Shown in pieces: positions 55,634 through 64,000 of a stretch of 64,000 nucleotides of DNA. Source of the DNA: Eremomyces bilateralis CBS 781.70 (Eukaryota; Ascomycota; Dothideomycetes; Eremomycetales; Eremomycetaceae); assembly GCF_010015585.1 (NCBI RefSeq), contig NW_022985070.1, positions 62,001 to 126,000 of the forward strand. Direction: 5' to 3'. Position numbers and translations under genes: made by a program. The stretch's first letter is position 1; every line of letters starts with the position of its first letter. Below the pieces are notes generated by a model that was not told where the DNA came from, ran no database searches, and saw nothing but the letters and a program-made list of their open reading frames with translations.

Positions 55634-56951
55634 TCAACCATCGTGGTCGTCTTTAAGGGTTGGTCTGACGTGGTTATCAAGGAGGGAATAATCCGGCCTG
55701 CTGAAGCCGCCACCCGAGTTGGGTTGAGGAAGTTTTGGTACGATTCGCTGGAACTTTTCAGATGTCACCAATCCGGTCCACTGTTGCCGGGGGGAATCGA
55801 GGTAAACGGGATCGTCATTCCCAGTTGCCTCTAGGATTTCTTGACCGTAGAAGCCGAATATATAGAGGAAGAAGCGTAGCAACTTCTGCCCGTCCGCTAG
55901 GGGCAACGCCTGTCTGTCGGCCCGAACTATGATTATACTTCCAATACTGACCATTTCGGAATTGGAGGACTACTAAACGTTCGTGAATAGGGATCAGCAA
56001 CCCCAAAAGGATAGATTGCTGGCCAGTTGGCAAAGCCACTGCGGAACTCGCCGTCTGGGCCGTTTTCCCACGCATCAGGAGTGAGACTGCATTTCCATCG
56101 ACGTAGAGGAAAACGGACAAGCTGTGAGGCTGGTGTGATCGGCTCCGCGAAAACGAAGTGGTCGTTCGGAACGTAGACACTAGGCAGCCTTGAGGAGGGA
56201 GGCACCAGACGTAGACTGATCTCCTTCTCCGTTCACTCGAACACCTTGCACACACACAGCTAACCCTTTGTCTTGTCCTTGCGAACCACTCTGCTAGCAT
56301 GGGATAGAGAAGCCATCTTGCGGGCCTAATCGTTCCCCGGGGTTCCCGTATCCACGGACGAAATGGAGGAGGTACAGAAAGTCGTGGGCAGTGACATCTT
56401 CATGCTCAGTCGGCTTATATCCGTCCCCTTTGCGCTTCATAACGAAAAGAGGCCTTTCCAATGATATGGAACCGGGGACTGTCGAATGAGAACGCGCGGG
56501 GCCACTGCCACGACCGTAGAGCTGAGATGCGTGTCCTTGATATCTCTCGCACAAGAGAAAATCTTGATCGTGTGTTCCAGTTTCCGGCCGCGAATCCTGT
56601 TCCAGCGGAATGAGATCACAGCTGGAATTTGTTTCAGTGGTTGGGATTCGTGATGCCTCCAATCTGCCAGGAGGCGATCATCGTCCCTCGCGTCACCACA
56701 CATCTCGTCCGTTATCCTTCACTTCGGCCAAACAGAATCCAGCCAACTTTAGGCTGCATCCATTATGACGGAAATATAAAGCTGTGTTGGTGTTGATCAC
56801 TGGGCCGGTTCCCGAGATCTTGAATTTAGTTGCAGACAAAGCGATGTTCAGGCCAATCCGGTCGTTGGCATGCTTTCGAGCAATAGGCAATTCACCTGCA
56901 GCCGCTACAGTTGTTTGCATCGGGTTTGCTGCAAATTGCACAGAGGACCAT
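55634..56951 (-). pseudogene. Decayed MYND-type zinc finger gene
   Basis: An ATG at 56951 opens MVLCAICSKPDANNCSGCR, the first half of a MYND finger. After an in-frame TGA the same frame continues IAYCSKACQRPDWPEHRFVC, the second half. It is followed by more stops (TAA, TAA, TAA, TGA, TGA) within ~110 codons. Downstream blocks of the same fungal MYND family persist in other frames: GRKLEHTIKIF near 56580, LERPLFVMKRKGDGYKPTEHEDVTAHDF near 56460-56380, AWENGPDGEFRSGFANWP near 56060, and IIIVRADRQALPLADGQKLLRF near 55925. There are at least three frame changes. All six stops can be explained as C-to-T changes of CAA or CGA codons. Confidence 0.75.
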
Positions 56952-57452
56952 GGTGACAGCAATGCTAGGGTAGCTTGATGCTTCGAAAAGGCGTTCGAGG
57001 TTTTTGATTTGGGACTCTTCTGCTTCTCAGTACAGGCCTTTCAACAATGAACCGCAGTGGAGATTTTCAACTAACTACTTAACTGTATGTGCTTAGCTTC
57101 ATCTAGTACCAAAGAGTTGAAAATCCGCTTATGCCCAATGTGATGTGTAGATTCGGGTTTGGGAGACTATGATAGGTATTGGACTCTCAAGTGAGAAATG
57201 ACAACATGTAAAGGGCGAAGAGGTTGGAAGTGGGAGGTGAGTGAGAAGAAGTGTAATACACGTAAATAAATCAGCGATGGATTCATGGTAAGAAATCTGG
57301 GATTTAAGTTAAAGTTACCCAATTCACCTTGCCAGAAACACCAAGCCGACACCCAGCCAATAGGATTCATCGCCTCCAGCTAATCAACAACTGATGATAC
57401 AAACTCTATCGAGAGCAAACAAGACTCTTTCATGACCAAAGCTGGGAAACAA
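56952..57452. other. Intergenic, no gene seen
   Basis: About 500 A/T-rich bases between the MYND relic and the mL50 stop codon. Confidence 0.4.
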
Positions 57453-58579
57453 TCAACAACGGACCCGCAGCGGAAGATCGCGACTCCTGAGCTCTTCCTT
57501 GATAACCTTCCACCTGCCAACCTCCGTTTCTCGTTGTATCTCACTTATCTTCTTGCCCGATATTTTCACATTGGGAAGGGCAGCAAGCAGCTCACTGGCA
57601 AGCAGCCCCTGCGCTAGCTTGGGTTGTTTCGGCGGGAGAATAAGACACTCGTATAATGCTCCGGCAGTGAAGGCGTTGTGAAGGGAATGATCAGGGACTC
57701 TGATTCCAGATAGCTGCATTACGCGCTTGAGGACCTGCGGGGTGTTAGTATATTTAGCCATCTGTTGAAGGGGTGTGTTGGTGCCCATACTGCGAATTTT
57801 ATCTCCGGATCAGCTAAGGAGAGGTTTCTCCAAGCCTCAATGTCTGAGTCCGCCACGGCAGTGTTTCCGACGATATCTTTGACGGATTTTGCAGCCTCAA
57901 CGTCCTCCTCGTTCTCCACCAACTGTTGATCCGGCGAAGTCGGGTTTTGCACCTCCTCGGGGATGAAAGAAAGTCTTGCCTCTTCGCTTGGGAAACCTAG
58001 TGTCACTTGATTTCCATCCTCTGATACTCCGATTGTGGTAGCAAGGGCTACATCATTCACCGAGTCTGACGGCAGCTGCGAAACGCGTCGAACCGGCATC
58101 GACGCCGCTTTGATAGTGAAAATCTCCACAATTGCCCTATGCACGAAGTTCTGAATTTGGGCGGGGGATAGCTCGCGAGATCGAGGGAGGAAACTACGCG
58201 ATGTTGTCAGAGAATGCGATACCGGTATAGTATCGACCGATGCGTACCTAGCGAAGGGTATCCGTTTTGAAGCCCGCCATTTTCTTTGCCATTCCTCCGT
58301 ACCAACCCATTCGAGCCCATGCCATGTTTCGGCAGCTTGGTAGATATTTGGAGCTGGCGTTTCTATTGGAGGTCCCTCATATCCCTCATCGACCTCGGCG
58401 ATTTCCTGGCTGCCCAAGGTTCGCCGTAGCTCATTCCGAGCTGGTAGAGATGTCGAAAAGGATCGAGATGGGTGTTTGCTCGGGTTTGACTGGCATTGTC
58501 GACAGACAAACTGGCATGGAGATGATCGCAGGTTATAGCCTCGATAAAGATCGAGGAGTAAGCGGTTTTGTCGCGCCAT
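57453..58579 (-). CDS. Probable mitochondrial large-subunit ribosomal protein mL50
   Basis: Exons 58579..58248, 58193..57791, 57734..57453 (introns 54, 56 nt; the second has a perfect TACTAAC branch); 338 aa. The N-terminus (MARQNRLLLDLYRGYNL, later SRSFSTSLPARNELRRTL) looks like a mitochondrial presequence; upstream in-frame ATGs at 58651 and 58639 are alternatives. The conserved region is WHGLEWVGTEEWQRKW, ELSPAQIQNFVHRAIVEIFT, and exon 3, EIKFA|VLKRVMQLSGIRVPDHSLHNAFTAG...LILPPKQPKLAQGLL, which resembles the L50 domain. The first intron is a multiple of three and open, so retention would add 18 residues. Assignment to mL50 is from recall. Confidence 0.65.
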
Positions 58580-58651
58580 TTCTCGAACCTGCGTTTGAAG
58601 GAAGTGAAGATGCGATTCCAGATCTCGACTTCTGGACATTTGAAGTCGCAT

Positions 58652-59040
58652 CAAAAGTTGAAGGGTTAGAGATGTTGAAGCCTCAGGCAACGAGGCAGAA
58701 CAGCTAGTATGTCAACCACCACGATCTTTCTCCGCTGTGGCTGAAGACTCCCGCCGCCGGTGACAGGCGATTGGAATAAACATGCACCATGGTTGTTGTT
58801 CCAGGGTGTCTTTGATACTAACAATTCGAACCCGACGAGTCTAGCTTCTGGCACGAATGGGATGCCACAATCAACATCTGTGGGCTTCGCCTCCATGATA
58901 TGAATAGGAACATCTAGATGGTCACGGAGCTTCATCCCACGCCGTCGATGCCCAGCGGATAGCCTCAACCCAAGACTTATTCACGAGTATAGCTCGTTGC
59001 ACACATCTACACCGATCTGGGGATGTCCGCCTCAAGCAAA
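58652..59040. promoter_or_regulatory. Bidirectional promoter (mL50 / AP-2 alpha)
   Basis: About 390 bases between divergent start codons. No clear factor site, but both promoters must lie here. Confidence 0.4.
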
Positions 59041-62000
59041 ATGTCGTCCTCTACAGCAGGCGCCGGCCTGTTCAGCCGCGGGTCGTCGGGAAAGGAGCCT
59101 ACTATGCGAGGTATTGTGCTCGTTGCATTTGTCATATTCTGTATTGACAAGGACTAGGACTGGTCTCCTTCATTGCGGATCTCAGAAACGCGCGAGCCCG
59201 CGAGCTGGAGGAGAAAAGAATCAATAAGGAGCTGGCGAATATCCGCAAGCAGTTCAAGGACGGCAAACTCAACGGCTACCAGAAGAAGAAATATGTCTGC
59301 AAGCTCCTCTACATCTACATCCTCGGATGGGAAGTCGACTTTGGCCACCTCGAAGCTGTCAATCTGGTCTCGTCGACGAAATACTCGGAGAAACAAATCG
59401 GATACCTGGCGGTGACGCTCTTCCTTCACGAACAACATGACTTGGTCCCGCTGGTGGTCAACAGCATCCGGAAAGACTTGATGGACCATAACGAATTGAA
59501 CAACTGCTTGGCGCTTCATGCGATTGCAAACATTGGCGGAAGGGAAATGGGCGAGTCTCTTAGCGCAGATGTCCATCGCTTGATGATCTCTCCGTAAGGA
59601 CATCTCCTCCTGCGGCGGTGCTGGTGCTAATTCCCCTTTAGAACTTCGAAATCGTTTGTGAAAAAGAAAGCGGCCTTGACACTTCTTCGACTATATCGTA
59701 AATTCCCGGAAATTGTTCAGAACGAATGGGCGGAAAGAATAATATCGCTGATGGATGACCCCGATATGGGCGTTGCCCTCTCTGTGACTTCTTTTGTCAT
59801 GGCTCTGGTTCAAGAAAGTCCAGAGCAGTACAAAGGGAGCTACGTAAAGGCTGCAAGAAGATTAAAGAGCATTGTCGTCGACCTGGAGTGCGCCCCGGAT
59901 TATCTTTACTATAATGTTCCTTGTCCCTGGATACAAGTCAAGTTGATGAGGTTGCTGCAATACTTCCCTCCTTCAAGTACGTATCACGCAACATTTGGGC
60001 CTCATAAAGCTAACAGTATTAGATGATACCCACATTCGCGACCTAATCAGAGATTCTTTGCGTGGCATATTAGATTCCACCATGTCAACGCCTAAAAACG
60101 TGCAGCAGAACAATGCGCAGAATGCTGTTCTCTTCGAGGCCATTAACTTGACGATACACCTTGATACGGAGCGCGACCTGATGCTTCGGATATCATCCCA
60201 CCTTGGAAAGTTTATACAGGCAAGGGAGACAAATGTTCGATACCTAGGACTCGAGGCGATGACCCACCTGGCAGCCCGGAGCGAGAACCTGGATCCAATC
60301 AAGAAACACCAAAACATCATTATCGGCTCCTTGCGAGATCGAGATATTAGTGTACGTCGGCAAGGGTTGGACTTGCTGTACAGCATGTGCGACGCAACAA
60401 ATTCACAAGCCATCGTCACCGAGCTGCTCAAGTACCTTCAGAGTGCGGACTATGCCATCCGAGAGGAGATGGTTTTGAAGATCGCGATTCTCGCGGAGAA
60501 GTACGCCACTAACATCCAATGGTATGTCAACGTCTCGCTCAAGTTGATCTCCATGGCCGGCGATCATGTCAGCGATGAAGTATGGCAGCGGATCATCCAG
60601 ATCGTGACCAACAACGAAGAGCTCCAGGTGTACGCGGCGCAAAGTATTCTGAATTACGTCAAGCAAGACCACTGTCATGAAACCATTGTCAAAATTGGGG
60701 GCTACCTGCTCGGCGAATTCGGACATCTCATTTCAGAGAATCCGGGCTGCAGTCCGATAGAACAGTTCATGGTCCTGCAGTCGAAAATGCAAGGATGTTC
60801 GTCCAGCACCCGAGCCATTATCCTCTCCAGTTTCGTCAAATTCGTCAATCTGTTCCCCGAAATCAAACCTCAGCTCCTACAGGTTTTTAAGACCTACAGC
60901 CACTCTCTTGAGTCCGAGCTACAGCAAAGAGCATGCGAATATCTTGCGCTTGCGGAGCTTCCGACAGATGATCTCCTTCGGACGGTATGCGACGAGATGC
61001 CCCCATTCCCAGAACGAGCGTCGGCTCTGCTGTCTCGGCTGCATAAAAAACATGCCAAATCAAGCGACCGACGCACATGGGTCGTTGGTGGAAAGGACGC
61101 CAACGTGGATTCCAAGGAGTTCAACCTTGTTCAGAACACCGGGCTCAAGCGGTCGTTCACAAACGCATCGCCCATTCAGGCTCGACCCGGAAATGGTATC
61201 CCTGCTTCCAACGGCAAGGCCACAAATGGGACGTTCTCCAACGGACACGAGCTTGCTGGCTTGGATATGTCCGAATCAGCCCCCAACCTCGCCAGCACAA
61301 CCCACCTCAGTCCAGACTGGGAAGTGGGCTACAATCGGATGTTGCTCCGTTCGGAAGGAATTCTCTACGAAGATGCTCAAGTACAAATCGGACTGCGTAC
61401 CGAATATCGCGCCGACCGCGGCTGCGTCATTCTTTACTTCAGCAACAAGTCCTCATACTCAATAGGATCGTTCACGACAACGCTGGACAACCGTTCGGCA
61501 GAGAACCTGAGCTCCGACATCAAGAGTCTGCCTGAACCTAACATTGCACCGGAGGGTCAATCGCAGCAGATGATCATGTTCGAGGCCAAGAACGTCTTCT
61601 CCGACCCGCCGACAATTCGGATATCATACCTTGCTGGTGCCCTGCAGGCTCTTACCTTGCAGCTCCCCGTCGTGTTGCCCAAGTACATGGACCCAGCCGA
61701 GTTGTCCGGCGACGACTTCTTCAAGCGATGGAAGCAGATCGGCGGCGGGACTCGGGAAGCCCAGAAGATTATCCATGTGACGTCGAGAGACGGGAGGGTT
61801 ACTCCGGAATCTACCAGAAAGATCGTGGAAGGGTTCAAATGGGGCATTCTCGATGGAGTCGATCCTAATGCGAAGAATATCGTCGGGGCAACGGTGGTGC
61901 ACACGAGTGCAGGAGGGAAGTTCGGTTGCCTCATGCGCCTGGAACCCAACTATGAGTCGAAGGTAGGTTTGGTGCTCTGAAAGTCTTGCACGGAATACTG

Positions 62001-62101
62001 ACGTAGTCTAGATGTATCGGCTCACGATTCGGGCAACAGACGAGGGTGTTCCGCCGGTTCTGATGAAGATACTGGAGCAACGCTTGTCGCAGGGGTCATG
62101 A
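59041..62101 (+). CDS. AP-2 adaptor complex subunit alpha
   Basis: Five exons: 59041..59110, 59158..59593, 59642..59976, 60023..61962, 62012..62101 (introns 47, 48, 46, 49 nt); 956 aa. The trunk begins RGLVSFIADLRNARARELEEKRINKELANIRKQF, the adaptin start, and continues through KYVCKLLYIYILGWEVDFGH, AVNLVSSTKYSEKQIGYLA and GLEAMTHLAARSENLDP. A Ser/Asn/Gly-rich hinge lies at about 660-720. The appendage has YNRMLLRSEGILYEDAQVQIGL, VVLPKYMDPAELSGDDFFKRWKQI and a final GKFGCLMRLEPNYESK|MYRLTIRATDEGV. AP-2 alpha helps recruit clathrin and cargo to PI(4,5)P2-rich plasma membrane. Domain order and length are normal. Confidence 0.95.
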
Positions 62102-62324
62102 TAGGATGGAAACTGTCATATCATATTTGGGCAGCATTGCCTACATATCAAGAACGTTGTTTACTAGCCTTTTTGGTGCGACATAATTGCGAGGGGTCGT
62201 ACCCCGGGACTGGTGGAAAATGACTTGAGCGACGTGATAGGTACTCAGGAAACATTGTGGTGATTAATCTCCTTCTTTGTTCATAGTTTTCATATTCATC
62301 TCACTCATGAGAAGAGCTATGCGG

Positions 62325-63232
62325 TCATGACGGCTGGGATTCCGAAGCATCCTCTCGAACCTTGGCCTCCTTTCTCGGTGGCCTTTCCCCGAATATCGTA
62401 CTCCCTACCCTCACTTCGCTACTGCCCATTGCAATTGCACCTTCATAATCGGAGCTCATTCCCATGGACAAATCTAGGTCCTCGGGCTTCAGCCCTAGCT
62501 TGGAAGCAACTTCGTCCCGCGTGCTCCGCAATGTGATGAAATCTTCGTTTTCATTCTCCAGCGTGGTAGCAACTGACCGTGCAATCGAGCCGATCGTCAT
62601 TAGCCCGGATAGACGCAGATGCGGACATGAAGAGATGATATGTTGGCATAGAGCCGGTGTCTCGCTCGGCTCGCAGCCACTCTTATTCCTCTCCCCAGAT
62701 GTGTTGACCTGGACAAGCACGCGTAGCTTTTCATCCAATTCCTCCGGCTTGCTCTCATTCTCCGTTTTCTGAGCATTAGGTGAGTTGGCCAACGCGGCCC
62801 GTCCCTTCTCGAGAGCATCCGCCTTCTTTACCTCATCTACGCTAGAGACACACCATAGGTTCGGGATGCGCTCGGCAAGCGGCTTGCACTTGTTCGTCTG
62901 TAGTCCTCCGATGAAGTGCCATTTTATCGATCGGGGAAGGATCGCCGCCTTCTCCTGCAACTCCTGCACATAGTTCTCGCCGAAATGCGATTGCGGGTTG
63001 GACGATGCAGTATGTAATGCGAGGATGTCATTTGCTGGCTTGAGTTTTGAAACAGCCACGAGGCGCACCTGAATTTACACATGTCAGCCAATTTCCATGT
63101 GTTGAAGAATGCTATTCGTGATTCAAATACCTGCTTACCCTTGCTGGCACGGTTTATGCTCTTGAGCACTTGGGCTATGTTCTCGCTCAACTGAGCGGTT
63201 CGTTGCGGATTGATCTGCATGTCGGATGCCAT
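62325..63232 (-). CDS. YggS/PROSC-type pyridoxal-phosphate homeostasis protein
   Basis: Exons 63232..63131 and 63068..62325 (62-nt intron, CAG|GTATTT...TTCAG); 281 aa. The junction reads SKGKQ|VRLVAVSKLKPAND. The Lys that binds PLP is in AVSKLKP. Other family blocks are HFGENYVQELQEKA, WHFIGGLQTNKCK, VQVNTSGERNKSG, LRLSGLMTIG and LSMGMSSDYEGAIAMGSSEVRVGSTIFGER. These proteins bind PLP in an alanine-racemase-like barrel without known enzyme activity and help keep vitamin B6 balance. An earlier donor in the same intron (GTAAGC) would break the frame, so GTATTT is preferred. An Asn/Glu-rich insertion precedes the VQVNT block. Confidence 0.93.
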
Positions 63233-64000
63233 TGTTCTGGGGAAATCTCACATCAGGGTAGCCCTGCAACAGATCCTTTGAGCGCTAAGATAATTGTCGC
63301 ATGAGACTGTTTAATGCATGGGCTGTAGTAGATGTAGATACTTCAATTGTTGATCCGCTGATGAACTCCACTGTCTATGATATGGTACTTGGACGCACGT
63401 GACTAGATCTTTCCTCATTCCGGTTTTGATATTGCTTTGAAATTCAACTTTTATAAAAGGTTTTTTTCGTAAATAGGCTTTGGTGTAAACACTAGACACC
63501 CACTCGTCTATCGTCGACAGTTATCTGACTCCTGATGCGCCTTATTCCAGAAAGCTGGTGGAGTCGTGATCCGTACCACAAGCATTTACCTGGAGCATAT
63601 CATTAACTATTATTACCATATGGTTAACTACCCCTATTTGCCTTGAACAGTTCAACTTTAGACAACGACAAACGTCATCAAGCTGTGCGCTATCTATCCA
63701 AGCCGGCGAACCTATCATCCCCATCCCCACTCTCCTAAACTTCTTTGAACCCTGCTCCGCAGGTTCCAATATGGATAGCAATATCCAATGCATCGTAGCG
63801 CCCCGTCCATTATACTCAGGCGTGAAGCCTCCTTTCTCCTTCTTGCATAAGATTTAGGATAAACTATCTCTGACGACCATGACTCTACTCCTAAGTCTCT
63901 AGGGTCTCTTAGTCCTCTCACTTCCCGGCCCTTTATCTCTGATTCCGAAGGATGAATTCGATACCTGTCTGGCTCGTCACGAAGTGATGCGTTGACGCAA
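63233..64000. other. Window end, no gene seen
   Basis: About 770 A/T-rich bases. It should contain the PLP-protein promoter. A minus frame at 63542-63793 has no supporting features. Confidence 0.4.

Noticed and set aside
1-64000. LTR retroelement, virus-like copy, CRISPR array or biosynthetic gene cluster
   Set aside because: No reverse transcriptase, integrase, capsid, spaced direct-repeat array, PKS, NRPS or terpene synthase sequence was seen.

Overview
The window is nuclear DNA of a filamentous ascomycete (Pezizomycotina). My best guess is Eurotiomycetes, near Aspergillus/Penicillium. Most genes carry short introns of 42-116 nt with GTAAGT-like donors and CTAAC/CTGAC-like branch sites. 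Genes lie on both strands without operons. The families point the same way: DUF4360 secreted protein, Zn2Cys6 regulator, DUF2458, Brr6/Brl1, a Fot1/pogo transposon. The genus is inference. I found no tRNA, rRNA, CRISPR array, virus-like element or secondary-metabolite core gene.

Layout. 0-5 kb: a secreted DUF4360 protein, a divergent Rab GTPase and a quinone-oxidoreductase-like MDR enzyme, all on the minus strand. 5.4-10.7 kb: a Zn2Cys6 regulator, a small cupin and guanine deaminase, all on the plus strand. 11.05-12.88 kb: a Fot1/pogo DNA transposon with an unbroken transposase and matching terminal inverted repeats. 13-20 kb: an NADPH-dependent FMN reductase, a low-complexity tail-anchored protein, a DUF2458 protein, a probable cytochrome-oxidase assembly protein, a small Cys-rich membrane protein and EMC10. 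20.5-34 kb: an armadillo-repeat (SmgGDS-like) protein, the bifunctional inositol pyrophosphate kinase/phosphatase (Vip1/Asp1), and a Pyp-type tyrosine phosphatase with an inactive rhodanese domain. 34-40.5 kb is gene-poor: a D-glycerate-kinase-like (Tda10) gene plus two abutting Tc1/mariner deletion derivatives. 40.5-49.8 kb: a DUF4139 protein, a conserved ascomycete gene with an unresolved middle, an RRM protein with acidic repeats, DPM3 and a CxC-rich small protein. 50.6-63.2 kb: Brl1, an SDR enzyme, a decayed MYND-finger gene, mitochondrial ribosomal protein mL50, the AP-2 alpha subunit and a YggS/PROSC-type PLP-binding protein.

Most genes are housekeeping: ER membrane insertion (EMC10), dolichol-phosphate-mannose synthesis (DPM3), nuclear envelope/NPC assembly (Brl1), endocytosis (AP-2), stress signalling (PTP, Vip1) and mitochondria (mL50, COX assembly). 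They do not form one pathway. The accessory interest is in the intact Fot1-like element, the tail-to-tail mariner derivatives, the decayed MYND gene and several small spliced genes that leave little open-frame signal. I did not find a convincing new multi-gene system.
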